Shown here in pieces: positions 30,178-45,400 of a stretch of 64,000 nucleotides of DNA; the first letter of the stretch is position 1; each line of letters starts with the position of its first letter. The notes under the pieces were generated by a model. It was not told the DNA's origin and did not search any database. It worked only from the letters and a program-made list of their open reading frames with translations. The translations under genes were made by a program, and so were the position numbers. This stretch comes from Larimichthys crocea (Eukaryota; Chordata; Actinopteri; Sciaenidae): positions 1,480,526 to 1,544,525 of the forward strand of contig NC_040026.1 of assembly GCF_000972845.2 (NCBI RefSeq), read 5' to 3'.

Positions 30178-33100
30178 GTGAGTGTGGTTGCTTAGTCCAG
30201 CATCTGCCTGCACGATCTAAATGTCCCAGAGGTGGAGAGTTGTTTACTGAGCAGATAGCGCCCCTGGGATTTACACTACCCGGCGGGGAGTGATTATCCG
30301 TGCTGCAACATCATGCTCTTTTTGTGGCTCTCTTCAGGGAAACGTGAACTTGTGTGTAAAAAGAAAAAGCCCCAAAACACTGTGATCTGACTGTGACAAT
30401 CACGAGAGCAGAGCCGGAACAGTTAATGTCACTCAACTGATTCAAAGGGAAAAATAAATGCCAACTATCTTGATGGATTGATGAATTATTTCAGTGATTC
30501 TTCAAAAAAAAAGTGTCAAAACATACATGCATACCTTTCTCAGCTGATTTTATTTATCACATGTGACATTTTAAGGCCTTATTTGGCTTAGTTAGCTGGA
30601 CGAACATATTAACAGATTTTTCACTATTTCTAACATTTCACAGGTGAAACAATAAATCAACCAGAGACTTGGCAGATGAATCGTTAATGAAAACAGTGTC
30701 AGCTTCCTGCAAGAGACAGATGTGGTTAAATCTTTGGTTGTGCATTTAAAATGGTGGTCGCGAGATCACACTGAAACACAAACAAACACACCAGCAGAGA
30801 CGAGCATTGTGTCAGCAACACTCAGTATCAATAATGTGACTGCATCTATGCACCGCATCTGCCATGAACCGCCATTATTTCTGTTATCAGTGAAAAGGAG
30901 TCGCAGTCATATTGAACGTTTGAAAAGCATCAGCTTCACACTGTCTGTGCAGGGTTCAAGTGTGTTTAAGTCCTTTTTGTAGCACAAAGAACTCCTTTAG
31001 AAAAGCTGTGTCACTAAGATGGTTTCACCTGGAAACTGTGATGTCATGAAGACATAATGAGAATCACAGCAGAGTAAACACAGGTGCTGCCAATGACACT
31101 AATGAAGGTTCTGTTCCATTCAGGGTGTTGACTGCAAAGGCTCTGCTACACTAAATGGAACAAAACCTTAATTAATAGAATTGGTTACAGCTGTGTTTAC
31201 TCTGCTGTGAAAAAGGTCAGATTATTCATGAAGGCATCTGATGCTTTTGTTGAGTGGAGTGGACAGTGGAGGGTGACAGGAAATGAGAGGAGGGGTGGGA
31301 ATCACACGCAACTAAGAATCCTGATGGTTCATGGTCTGCACATTAACCCCATAGTTTGAATAAGTAATGTTCATCATTACTCATTAATTCTTGAGATCTG
31401 GGATGCAACAACATCGTTACAAAGTTAGACTGGGCAAGAAATACAGTGAAACAGTCAGACAGGTTTTAAACAAGCTATAATTAGTTTATAATTATAATCT
31501 AAACTATTTCATTAGCAGGGAAAAGTGACTGCACACCCTTAATGTGTGTAATTATCTCTCATTGGAAAATGGTGTGTGCATACAGTTATGTCAAAGATCT
31601 CAGTACACTTTAAATAAAGTCGGTAGTAAGACCACACGTAAAGGCAAATGTGTTCAGAGCTGTTTTACATGCCACTGCCACTACATAACACACAGACTCT
31701 GTGAGCATAGAGAGGGACAGGACAATCATTCAGAATGGGAGAAAGTTTTTGACACAAAAAATAACGTAAGTGACTGTGTGAAGAATAGGGTTGCAAAGGG
31801 TCAAAAAGTTTCCAGTAAACTTTAAACTTCCTACACTTCCCACTTTCCATGGGAAGTTTAGATTGGGAATATTCCAAATCAGAAACTCCATGGGAATTAT
31901 GGAAATGTATTAACTGGAATTGGGGATATTTAAACGAGCTGTATCATATCCAAACAAAATATAAACATTTTGTCATAAGAAGACATGCAAAATAATACAA
32001 TAACAAAAACATTACATTTCAACAGATTTATTTGTAAGTAGAACTTTATCAAGTTTAAATTATTTTATTGAACAATATTATGTAGTCCATGAGCTCAAAT
32101 GTGTGTCTTCAATAGTCTCTGTGTGCTCTGGGCTCTAAAGTGTGGTCCAGGTACAGAAATCACCTGTGCAGGTAGGGGCGTGGCCTCAATAGCCCTGCAG
32201 TAAGCGGTGTGCTATGTGCATGTGATAGTCAAGAGTATGCCAAAATATATTTTCACCAACTATATTTAAGTTCCTAGTTAAGGGCCAGCCTTCAATTTTG
32301 TAAATTCCTGGTTTATTCCTGTTTATTCCCATTAATTCCCATGGAAGGTTTCCAACTTTGAAAATTCCCGAAATGTTGCAACCCTAGTGAAGAATGAAAA
32401 GGGAGAGTTTAAGGCACCTGCACTCACCTGCACAGTCACTGTGTAAAGTAGGTGTGGATGCTGAATCACTTGATTTCCACACTTTGTCTATAGATTACTG
32501 TACTCTCCTTAGTAAGCACAGTGTCATCATTTCAACTGATAGCTTGAATGCATCATAATCATATTTTAGTCATTCATACAGTACAATGAAAATCAGCATT
32601 AACTGATTTTTAAATAGAGCCTGCCTTTGAATAATTCTCTCACATTCACTCCTCCTCATGACCATGTTAGTGTTGGGTTCAGTCAGTTAAAGCAGTCTGA
32701 AGGGTCAACAGATCAAACCCGTTGAGTTAAACATAGATGTGTAGGAGACACATTTCACAACCGGGCACCTCTGGGTCAACACAATGCGTGGAGGACTCGG
32801 AAACGTAGCTGCTGCTGCTGACCATATTGCTCAACAGGTTCAAAGAAGAGTTTCTATCTGAGTGGTCCCACCTATGTGCTGCATTCACTTACATAATCAT
32901 TAACTCATAACAGTAGAGTCTGAAGCATGTAGGCGTCCTCAGTCTAAAGGAGACATGAAAGTCCTGGAAGTCTTAGAGGTAGAGTACACCTTTCATTTCC
33001 ACCACATGAATACTTGATTGATTAAACATTCCAGTGGTGTGATTCATATTTGTTCTTATGCTATAGTGGTTATATCATCCATTGTGAATGCAGTAGTAAG

Positions 33101-36100
33101 AGAGGCTTCTCAGAAACTCAACTTCAAGTGGCTCTTGTTGCTGTGTTAGAGACTGGAGTTGAGCGACCTGCTATAGCCATGATTTCAAATTGAACAAGTT
33201 CTGATGCACAGCAGTGTGGTCAGTATACAACTGACTGGATTCACTAATCACATTGTGATTTGCTTTTATTGTGTGTCTCTTCAGATCACTGCCTTTGTTT
33301 TGGTGTTAATGTTACACTGAAATTTAGATTCAGTCATGTTTGAACAGATTTATCATCTGTTTTTAAATTCATTCATTGACAATTGATCTGACCAATGCAA
33401 TGCTTTTTCTAGTGTCATATGCAAGTGAGAATAAATTACTTGCTACAGTTTGATTTCTAGCACTGATGAAACAGCAAAAACACAGATCTGTCAGTGGGTG
33501 CTCTTTATTTGAGTACATTTTAAGGCTTGTCATATTAAGACAGTTCAAAACAGTTTGTCAGTTTGTCTGACTCGATCAGATATGCTTCAAGCTGATTGGC
33601 TGTTGAAACACGTGACATGACTTGCGTTCTAAAACCAGCACCTGGAGACTTAACAAGCTGCGTCGACACTTTGACTCGTAAAATGGTTTACTCTCATCGA
33701 ACAGAGCAGTTTGAATTCAAACGATACAGTGAAGTATAACAAACTATTAAATACCCGCCCATACGCAGATTTTGCTCCAATCAAATCACAGTACCAATTT
33801 CAATCAGTAACTTCAGGTGTACTATACAATGCAGTGATGGATTTATTAACAGGACTCTACAATGCAGTCTGAAGAATAATGTGGTCATGTGTGAAAAATT
33901 ATGATTTCAAGCATATTAGAATGAAAAACGAGTTGATGTTTTGTCAGACATAATGCATAACAGTAACATAGGACATCAGTGTGATGACTTTAGATGTGTC
34001 CATTTAAACCTGTAGTGGAGCTTTTGGTTGCATCAGTAATCTTCCTCAGCAGGTTCAGTTGCCCAGTTGCCATGAAAATGTTTAAATGTGTATTTTTTGG
34101 AACACTTGGCAGACTGGTTTCATTTGGAAGCTCAAGTCATTTTTTGTTACCAGTTCTCTCTGTACCAATCCCTCCATCAGTGAAAAATCTGCTAAGCTGG
34201 CGAGAGCGTGAAACAGCCTAACCAGGGTTACACAGGGCAGGTTGGCATTGTTCCTCTCATCAAAAGAGCCCCCCCCCCACTATGTCTGGCCTCTTTCAGC
34301 TCCCCCGCCCCTTCCCTCTCTGTAGTTGGGGTTTTGTCGCTCAGTGTCCCTGCCAGCTGCTGAACCGAGTTGAACTGAATGAGGTCCGGCCCATACCAGA
34401 GAGGCAGCCAGACTTGGTGTTTCTGAATTAAAGTCCAGCTGGCAGCGTGCAGTCACTGACGCTAAAGGCTCTGTTGTCTGCAGCCCAGTGACGATGGAGA
34501 TTTGGGTGAGGTTTTGCAGCATCTCCAGCTCTCTCCTGAACGTAGACATGAGCAGGCTCTCTCTCCTGTTAGGACTTCATTTACATCTCGAGAAGCGCTT
34601 TCCGAAATGTAACGATTCTCGTCACGTAGCACAGCTGTCGTTAGACACTGCCCTTGTAGCGCAGCAGCAGTAATACAGATTTTAGTGGAGCAGAGCAGAG
34701 CAGAGCAGGCTGTCATGGTGCTGAAGATGAGAGAAGGGATCTGCTTGAGGAAGAAGAGCAGAGTAAGTTGTCTCCTGCTTGTTTCTATCACTCACTTTGT
34801 GGCCTGTTTGTATGACTGACAGACATACTGTAGTTAAGGCGTGTCTTTCAGAGTGAGCAGAACTGTTTCATGTTGGTATAATGTGAGAATCTACATCCTC
34901 TCATGTTGGAGGCAGCCTGTTTGTGTGTCTGCGTGCTTACGTCTGTCTGGAGGATTCTTGTTGAGGCTTTGTTACTCTGGGGAAATGGGAAGATATTTAT
35001 AACTTGGCTGTGTGGGATGTAGAGCTTGAAAGCTGAATCCAGTGTGTATCTGTGTGTATCTGTGTGTGAGTTTTCATATTTGTGTATGTCTTTCTGTTGG
35101 TGTATGTGCGGGCCTTTGTAGACGCACACATCCTGACAGTGACATGGGGAGTGGGAAAGGTTGCTTTCCCATTAACATCAGATATGGCTGTTCCTCAAAC
35201 ACAGGCTGCTGTTTAGTGAAGTGGGACTAATCGTGTGTAATATAGAGAACAGAGGTGATGTATGATACGTTTGTTGGACGTCATGAAAGCAATGATAACA
35301 ACTGCTTGATTCATGTTTTTAGTCAATTGACAGAAACATGGAGCATCTTGTTAGCTGACGTAACTGCAACGTCACCAGTTCAAGTTGGTGACCTTTAATA
35401 TATGTCCCACTTCCTGTCTAACAAAGGCAGAAATGCCCCAAAAATATCTTTGAAGAAAATGTTCTGCTTTCTTTTCTTTCATTGTTCATTGAATATCTTT
35501 GAGATCAGGACCGTTGGCCTTTTGGAGACTTCTTTTGGGACTGTGGGAAATGTTCTACTTCTATATTTAATAAATGAAATGATACTTACTGCTCAGCCAC
35601 AGCACTGTTTTTACTTTTCCTGCCTGTGTACGTTTGAGGTGGGCTACCTCAGCCCATGTTTGTGTCGGACAGGTGGGGTTGGGGTATTGCTGATTGCTGG
35701 CAAAAGTCAGACTTCACAAAATCATTGTCAGCAATATGAATGCACACTTCCATGCTTATTATGGCCACAACAGCATAAAACTGAAACAGTGAAAACGTTG
35801 TAGTGTGAATATATTTGACACGAGGTATAAATAGTATATACAATAAGGATATCTCTTATTGGTCTATACATCACATGTTCTGATACTCTGTCCTAGGCAG
35901 GAAAACTGGTGGAGAAATGTACTCATTTCAGCAGTGAGTTAGTCTTCTTTCTCCCTGTTGTCGACGGCGCATCGCTGGATGTGTTGGTGGACTAACACCA
36001 CCTGGTGACCATTAGAATATTGTCACACTATTGGACGTCCAATAGATGATGGTTCTGCAGTTATTTATTCTAACATTTAATCATGTCCACACACCTGATT

Positions 36101-37129
36101 ATGAAATATTTCTTCCTCCTTCTTAACGGGAGGGGCCTTGGATACATACACTTAGTATGAATTGTAGTTGAGTTCTGAGCTTTCAGCAAACTGTCTGTTT
36201 TTAACTGTAACCTCACTCTGATTTTTTCCACGATGAAGACATTTCGTACTCTGTTTCTCTATTCTTTAATTTAATTGAAAAAATCATGTCCCTTTCATCA
36301 TCACACCTAACATAAAAGGTAAACAGCTCTTAGGACAGCAAATATACTGAAGGCAATGCGGCCATGCAGATGCAAATCACACACATATCTTTATGAGTTG
36401 CCCCCCCCCCAAAAATAAAAAAATTCAAACAGTTTTTCACCAGTTTTCAGTCCAGGATTTTGTGGGCGGTCCTTAAAGGGTGGCTCGATGACACGCTGAG
36501 GCCACCCTGAGCAGAGAGATAGAGATGAATTCATCTATCCTCATCCAGGCTTGTTGTTTTGTGTTGCAGGAGGAGGATGCTGTGACTCTGGGCCTGTCTA
36601 CCGGCCAGGCTCTGGTGAAGCTCCGGGACCAGCTCAGCAGCCTGCTGGAGCAGCACCAGAGGGCTGGACGCAGACGAGCCTCCACACAGGTACACAGCGC
36701 TCTTTAAAAAAATATTCTTTTTTTTTGGCCATATCAAGTTTTATTTCTGACAGAGACAGCTGAAGAGTGACAGGAATGCGGGGAGAGAGAGATGGGGAAT
36801 GACATGCGGGAAAGAACCACAGGTCGGATTCAAACCCTGGGCTGCCTCAGCAAGGACTGAGCCTTCACACACGGGGCGGCTGCTCTACCAACTGAGCTAA
36901 ACGCCGTCCCACTGCTCTTTAATTAAAGTCCAGACACTCCCTAAACTTAAACCCTCATCCTGACTTAAACATGATATTTATCGTAAAGCTCACCATAAAC
37001 TCTCATTAACAGAGTGAGGACGTTTAGTCATCGTTACGTCTTTGTGAGAAAGCGCACAAGCTACAGTTTGTGCTCCACACGGTCCTGAACCCATCCATTA
37101 ATAGCAACACTCCCTTGATCATGCCTTAC

Positions 37130-37180
<51 letters not shown>

Positions 37181-40100
37181 TATTGTTTTACTTATGCCTT
37201 GTTGTTTTTTCATGTTTTCATAGGAACAGTGGGTGAATAGCTTTCTTTACCATGGCAACCGTCACTCTTGTCTCCATTGGCCGGGAGCTGCCCTCACTTT
37301 ACTGGTCGTGCTGGGGCTCTTCTGTTGCCATGGCAGCCAACCAAAGGGCAGGTAGGGGAAGCGTCCTGTTCTGGAACATCTATGATGCTGTACATGCAGC
37401 ATTGACAGAAACATTGTGGACCTTTGTGCAGTCATTAGACTTTAATGGAGAAGGCTTTGTCCTGTCCACAGGTTGCCCACCACTATGTCAGTACACACAA
37501 CTTCACTTTATTATTCTCCTGGAACATAATCAACATCCTGAAGATGAGCAGAAGTGAGAAACTGTAATTAATCAGCAGCTCCACAAACGGCAGCTGTCGT
37601 TCTCGCTGTGTGCCAAAGCCAGACTGTTCTCCTCTCTCCAGCACCACTTACACTAACTGACCAATCAGAACACTGGTTTGGTTTGGATTTACTATGATTG
37701 CAGAAGTGGTGGTTTCTCAGAGGGCATGAGTTGAAATTATATTTGGTTTAGCTTCAAATAATTTTTTGTTAAGAAGCAATACACTCTGACTGTGCTGCTG
37801 CAGACTGAAGCCCTGACGCCGTGTCTCATTTGTCCCTTCACAGTTCTGGTATAGAGCTGATGAATGCTGCAGCCCTCCTTCTCCTCTTGCTGCTCAACCT
37901 GCTGCTGGTCGGACGTCAGGAGAGGCTGAAGAGGAGCGAGATGGTCCGCCGCCTCAAGGGCATCATCACACAGCTCAGTGGTGAGTCAGGCGTGTCGAAT
38001 GACCACAGGAAACAGAGAGAATTCATGCCATTTGTACTTTATGTATGAGGGGATCTCCGACACTTGAGGAAGTTTTTCTACCATACTTTACTTTTTGCAA
38101 CTCGGTGACGTCTACAGTGAAGTTTGTGGCAACATGGTTGTAGTCATGGGTCCACAGTGCTGTGGAATGGAGCTAATCTTCCAGTTACTGGCTAACAGAC
38201 TTTTAGCCTATTCATAATAATTTACTATTATACACCTAATAAGTAAAACTTCCTCTCTCTACCTGCATCTCCTTTACTTTGCCCGTCTTTCCAGACTATC
38301 TGTCAGGGTGTGTGGGTGACGTCCGGTGGTCTCCCTCTCTGTACCCTGACTTGTACACACCCACGTCCCCATCGTGGTCCCTTCACTGGACCTACCGCGA
38401 CTCCCATTTGGTGAACCTGCCCGTCAGTCTGCTGGTGGAGGGTGATGTCATCGCTCTGAGACCTGGCCAAGAGGCGTTCGTATCCCTCAGAGGCATTAAG
38501 GTTAGTCCGTGTGGAGACGCACATGTGTAGGAGCACACGTGTTTTTTGATAATGTGCAAAAATTGTTTTGTATTGAATGATGAGCTTCTTTTAAGCTCCG
38601 TGCTCTGGAACAATGTCACTTAACCTTAAGCTGTGAGGTTACTAAGTTGACTTTAGTAACTGCAACACTGAATGCTGTTATAAAGCCTTTTGGGAAATAA
38701 GATTATTTTATGAGAAATTCAAAGTTATCAGTTACTTGCCTGAGTTATTCCTTGGGGATTGATATGAAGGAAAAAAAGTATATAAGAGGTATTGTTACAG
38801 AAAGCCAATAAAACACACATGTGCACGCTCACGACCCTGCAGCTGACGTCACGGCCTCTAACTGCCTCCATGCTGTTGGACAGAAATCGTGCTTTTCTCA
38901 GTTTCTGCTGGCAAGTGAATAATTAATGCTGACTGCCGAGGTAAATACTTACACATGAGAAAATGTTCACTCTTAATAACAAACAGAAAAGTTCAATTCC
39001 TTTCCATTTCTTTCAAAAAACATGACTATAGTGCTGTGTTGGGGTAGATAACTACAGAGTCCACGGAACCCACAGAGTTCACAAGGCTTTCAAGACATCT
39101 TGTTATTGGGGTGACTTTGTAGAATGTTCTAAAAGGTGCATTTGTATCTGCTGGAGGAGGTGTGAAAAGACAGGCTACTCATGAAGTTCCTATTGCTATT
39201 TAAATTTCTATACAGAATCGTTATGCAATAAACAACGGTGAACAGTGTATTTGACTGCTGCCTATACTTGTATACATCTGACATGTTTTCTGTTCACCAC
39301 GTCGCTTCAGTTGAGCTGATGTTGCAGGTGCATATTCTGTTCCTGTCAGAGCAGCACTGACTGTAGAAAGAATGGAGCTCAGATTATGTGGTCCTGGCCA
39401 CCACCACGTAGGTAGTCCCGCGTCTTCTGCCTCCCGGCAAATTTAAAAATCAGCAACGATGTGGATCATCGGCGGGTCTGAGGTGGACCACATGATGCTT
39501 GGGTGCTCAAACAAACCATCAGTAACAGCACCCACCTGTACACCTACACTCATTATTCTGGATACGTTTTTAAAGTCTGTGTAAAGGCAATTCTGAGATT
39601 TCTTTCAAAATACATTGAATATGTTTGAAAATATTTGTTGAAAACATGTGAAAAGACTTTGAACGATATATGTCTGAAATGTGGGGTTAGAGGTTCAAAC
39701 TGTTTTTCACCAGTTTTCAGTCCAGGGTGTTGTGGGCGGTCCTTAAAGGGTGGCTCGATGACACGCTGAGGCCACCCTGAGCAGAGAGACAGAGATAAAT
39801 TCATCTCGCTCAGAGTGTTTCAAAGTTAGTCATGTCATTTTCTGAACTCATCTGACAAGTTTCAGTCACTTCAAAATGGCTGCTTGACTGCGCCCACAAG
39901 CAGGCGTGGCTTCAGCACATTCAGAGGACACGCCCCCACAGTCCTGGAGCTGAGAATTCATTTTTACCTGATTTTGACACCTCATTTCATAAACTTATTG
40001 ATATTTATGATCATTTAAATTTGGCTGGGTGGTTAATAACACTTTTTTCTTTGGTCTGACAAACTCAGAACATATAATTATCTTTACTCTACACAGATTT

Positions 40101-41293
40101 TAAGCCTTAATATCATTTGAACAGGTGAGTTGTATATAAATTCACCCTCAGTACAGTTGTCATGAACGGGGAAATTAGCTATAGAGACCAAAACTGTTTT
40201 TGTACCAGGCTGTAAACATGTTTATTTCTGCTGTGAAGTTGGACATTTGAACATGGGGGCTTATGGAGACTGACTTACAGTTCTGTCAATCCCAGAACCT
40301 CCAAACAATCTAAATCATCATGTCTGGACTGTGAACTCTCTTCTGATCTGTTGATCTGTCAGAAACTAAACCGTGTGAACCAGCTTAATCTGTTTTCCTC
40401 TTCTCAGGATGATGAGCACATTGTGTTGGAGCCAGGAGATTTATTCCCCCCATTTTCCCCGCCTCCCTCCCCACGGGCCAATGAGAAGAGAGAACCCCAG
40501 AGCCCCCAGCAGCACCGTCTCTTCAGAGTGGTCCGGACCCCAGTACTGGACATAGTCAGGTATGGGACTTGCCCACGTTGGGCCTGGGTGTTGATAAATG
40601 TTTTGTGTGTACTTAAGTGATTCTTGAATCTTGATATTCTGTTTTTTTTTGTTTTTTTTTCCTCAACAGGAACAGTTTGGAGATGGCATTGTCTCGACCA
40701 ATCACAGTGCTAGATAATGAGAGGTTCACAGTGCAGTCGGTCATCACCAAGTTAGTCTGTCCCGTGGTGCTGGTGAGCAGATATCGTGGACTTTCCAAGC
40801 TGTGTTTGGATCACCTGTTCTCCTCTTAAACAGGCTCACTGCTCTCTTCATGTTCTCTGCTTCAGGTGGCATTCCTGCTCGTCAACACCATCCGCTATTG
40901 TTGTAACGCACCCAGCCTCACCCCACCCTGCTACAACTTCTTTCAACTTCAGGTACACTCAGTGGAAACACATTTGTTCTGGAGGCACAGAAACGTCCGC
41001 GATGCTGTAATAAACTGTGTGTTGCTTCCAGCTGATGGGTGTGCTCCCCATCTTGCCCCTGCTCTTCCCAGTCATGTGGGTGCTGTTGAACGCCTTCGGA
41101 GAGGCCAGGGTCCTCGCAGAGTTCAGCCGTGCATCACCAGCTGGTCTGGTGAGGGATGCACACACACACTCATACACAAACACACACACACACACACAAA
41201 TGCAGTTCTAACGTTGTGATGTGCACTGGTAGAAAAGACAGCTTTAGTTACTAACATGGAGGATTGTGTTCTGTGTTTTGACCCATACGCGCG

Positions 41294-41385
<92 letters not shown>

Positions 41386-42415
41386 AGGGTTAGACTGATA
41401 TCTGGGTTTGATTCTCGTCCTCTGACCTGTGATATCCTTTGAAACAGTGAACATATTAAATGTAGAGATGTTGTATGTCCATCAAGGCTCTGCTCTGTCC
41501 TGTCAGTGTTCACAGAGGAGCACTTGTTTTGCCTCGTTTTGTTTCCCTGATGTGAACAGGCGGTGTAGAAATGGGTAAAGATAATTGTTTGAACCTTGTA
41601 ACATATTTCCGTGATTTATTTATAGTTTTATTGCCACTACTAGTAAAGTTACATCCATAATTCATTCTTCAACCAGATCCATTATAGACGTATGTACCGT
41701 ACATATATGTGCAGTATGTATTTAACATCCTCAGTGATGTTAGACTCTTTTCACAAGAGGAAGCAAATCCAAAATCCTGCTTCTGTTTAGAGACAGCGCA
41801 CTCTAAAGTCTCGGCCACACTGGAGGGGAAAACGATTCATCAGTCTCTGTTGACATGAACTTGCCTCCTCACTTCAGTCTGCCAACAAACAACAAGAAAA
41901 AGGCTTCATAACTGCTGTGTACTTGAACGCACTACCAAGAGGGTTAAAAACCCAGAACTAAGTTTGAATAAGCTGCTCTACTGAAAAACTCAGAATGTAG
42001 ATAAGACGTGAGGCAGCAGTATACCTTTTTCTTCTCTGACATCAGGTGCTGAAATAACCTTCGACATGCTGAAGTCTAATGTTTCGAGCTGCAGACATGT
42101 TCTTAGTGTTTGACACTGCGCTCGGTCTCTGCAGCCAGGTTCACTTCTGACTCAGAGAGTCGAGGTCTCAGTTGCCTGAATTTTAAGCATAGTCAAAGTC
42201 AAAGCAGCTGACACAGACGCGGCTGATTCCTACAATTCCCATAATGCATCTCTATATAATGTCTGAGTACAGAGACAAAAACCAAAAACAGTAGTAGTAT
42301 TCACTGACTGCACTCTACTCTGTTATAGAGCTTATTCCATGCTGGCTATCTATTCTGAAATTAGTCACAGTGATCTTCAAACCCATGTCAGTCTAACCCA
42401 AACACACACTCACAT

Positions 42416-42459
<44 letters not shown>

Positions 42460-45400
42460 GAGACACAGCGAGGGTCTCACTCTGTGTTTTAACTAGACTC
42501 TTCTCTTGCCCCAGCTTGCTAAGTTCTCTGAGGACACTCTAAGCAGCTACACCGAAGTGGTTTCCTCCCAGGTATAACCTCTCGCTGTCTCGCTCCCCAC
42601 CAACCCTCCTCCTTCTCCTCCTCCTCCTCCACTCGCTTGGCTTCCAACTCCACCTGAACCCCTCACCTGTCTTCACTCGCTCGCTGTCCTTGCCCCCCTT
42701 TTTGCAACTCCCTCTCTGGAACCCTTCGTACACAGCCCTCTCCCACCACCCTGCTCACGCTCAGTCTCCATCACACATTTGATTTGTTCACCGTGGAAAT
42801 CTTTATGGACGTCTTCTGATCAGACCACCTCTCTGATTCTCCATGTGTTTTTTTCACTTTAATTCGAGCACTTTGCTTTGCTTTCTGTTTGAATTATTTC
42901 TTTATTTTTATTCATCTTGCACGACATTTTATTTTCCCGTCTTTGACTCTTTGGTTTTGGTCACTCTTCATCCGTGGAATATCAGTCAACACGTCTTGAC
43001 CCAACACCTCCGGATGTAAGTTTACGCTCTGATGCCTCTGGTCATCTTTGACATGTTGATCCTGTCTCTTTAAAATCATTTTCTCATCTCGTGGATGCAG
43101 CTTCTGTTCACAAACCTCTCACAGATCCTGATCAAACTCAGTCATTGTCCTCCATTGTTGCCGGGCTGTAGTCGTCAAAGGACAACAAAGCGAATCACTG
43201 CTCTGTCTCTCTGAAAGCATCAGTGTTTGGCTGGCTTTGGCATTGCTCCGGATGAATACATAGCAGGTGTTAAACACAGGAAAGAGATGATCCTAAAAGG
43301 GACTTTCACCTGAGTCTGTGCCTGACCTTCCACCTCTGCTTGTCTGCCTGCATTGCATGACTGGAAATCAGCCCCAACATATGATGTTAATTCTCTGGGG
43401 TGTCCTTCCTTCTCTCCTTTGGAATCAAAGTGAAAATCATTTTGACAGTATCAGATGCTGATAAAAAACTATATTTGGCAAATCAGTTGAAAATTGACTG
43501 ATACTTAAAGATAGTAGCATTTTGAATGTGTTTGGTTTGAACAAACTTTGACCTTAACTGTCCTAGACCTGACTGGATCTGACCGGATCAACATTGGTGT
43601 GTGTTACCTAAAGCAGACAGTGATCAGCACGCTCTCAGTTTGAAAACACAGACAGGAGGACCAGCATGGAAGCTGAACTATGTACTGCTGCGAGGGCAGC
43701 AACTCAACCTGTTTTAGCCACCTAAAAAAAGTTGCTGGTCTACCGCATTGACAGTGAATGGGGAAATTATCTATAAAGACCAAAACCTACTGTGAAGTTG
43801 GACATTTCAACAACACTAGACCAGCAACTCCCCTGTACTGTGAAGTCAAATGACTGCCCGTGTACTGTAGGTAACACACTGACTATGGCGAAGGGAAGGG
43901 CCAGTAGTGCTTGTCTCGGTTTGTCCCTGCTGAACCAGTCATTGTGGTTTCCATCCAAAAGAATCAAAATGTGCATGGATGTGTTTGGAGCACTCACAAA
44001 ACGCTGCAGCTCGCACGCCTCGTGCCACTAGCATCGTAGTGTACCATAGAAGCTTTGTCCTTGTTCTTTCTCTGTAGACCAATCACAGAGCTGATTCAGA
44101 CTGATTTGTTTTTCTGCTGATCTGTTCACAGAGTTTCCTAAATTTTCCATTTTAATAGAATTTGTATGTATTGACACACATCTCCATCCTCTGGTGTGTA
44201 GTAAAAAGCAGTTCTCTAACTGTGTGTGTGTGTGTGTGTCTGTGTGTGTCTGTGTGTGTCTGTCTGTGTGTGCAGGAGATGCTGCGGTGTGTGTGGAGAC
44301 ATCTGGTTGGCGTCCTGAAGGGAGAGTCTCAGACACTCTGTTACACTTCCAGCCTCTTACACACACTGGGATCTGTCACTGTGAGTATGACACAGCTCAA
44401 AGATTTGAACTGCAGATCCAGAATCTGATCAAATGTTGCACTTCTTTGGTAGATTATACTTAATGGATCCCACAACGGGGAAATTCACGAATTGTTGGTA
44501 TGGTTCAAGTAGACTTACTGTAGCTCTCTATAGGAAAAGGGAAGGTTTTGATATCTGCTGTGCAGAATGACAGGACTGAGTAAGTCCGATGATCTCCATT
44601 CAGGCTTTTATTTGTCCAAGTTTTGAAATATCTCTGAGATTTCTACCTGCCCAGTACAATGGACGTACATGGAATGTTCTTTGTGGTGCTCATGGAATTG
44701 AAATAGAAAAGAATTCTACAGTAAAGAACTCCCATTCATTCATTTCTGTAAAGAAAACAAAATCAAATGTTGTAAGTTTTAGATTATCATTGAAGAAATA
44801 CACAAGCATTATGAAGACCTGAACACACGCTGTAGTCACACAGCCGTCACTGTCTGCTGACAGCCAAAGAACAGTGAACAGAACAGAAAAAGTAAGCCTA
44901 TTGTATCTGTATGATTGTTAAAATAAGATAAGATAATATACAGACAGAGAATTTTATAAAAAAAGTTCCTAAAAATATCTAATATCTAAAAATAATATAT
45001 GTTAAAATATTCACATTTCTTCTAAATGAATCCATATCACTAGTTTGACACAGATGTCCTGCACTTCTTATCTTCACTGTTGGGGCTGATTAATAATGAA
45101 TTGTACAGTTTATGCATTAAGTATAATATGAAATATCCATAAAATATGTCACTTACTCATTTTACGCAATAACAGAAAAAATGTCTCTTAAGGATTTAAG
45201 GTTTTGAAACCATCAGTTTAGTTAAAAAATGGTTAGTTTTTAAATGTTATAGTAATGTTATGGTTATGACGATGTCCATGCAGTGTCATTTTAGCATTGT
45301 AGCGGTATGTAGTGAAGCATGAGTTAAAATGGTTAACCAGAGGCAAGGAAGGACCAGCATAGTCCATAAACATAGAGGGACAGAATTCAAAACCAAATAT

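Larger units (their letters stand above)
30178..36569 (+). other. First coding intron of tmem94 (6.4 kb)
   Basis: It contains the hAT MITE (31786-32386), a candidate alternative first exon (34715-34762), and one partial TTAA-MITE copy at its 3' end. The remaining sequence shows no supported gene. Confidence 0.7.
38501..40407 (+). other. tmem94 intron containing MITE copy C
   Basis: A 1.9-kb intron. It holds the 534-bp TTAA-MITE (39570-40103) and a further dispersed repeat (40160-40262). No gene was seen in 38501-39569. Confidence 0.65.

Noticed and set aside
29814..30213. Overlapping open frames on both strands around the tmem94 start
   Set aside because: They arise from GC-rich 5' UTR sequence; only the short frame from 30154 joins in phase to tmem94.
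36822..36899. tRNA gene on the minus strand
   Set aside because: A and B boxes are present, but the stems do not pair into a cloverleaf and a SINE body follows.
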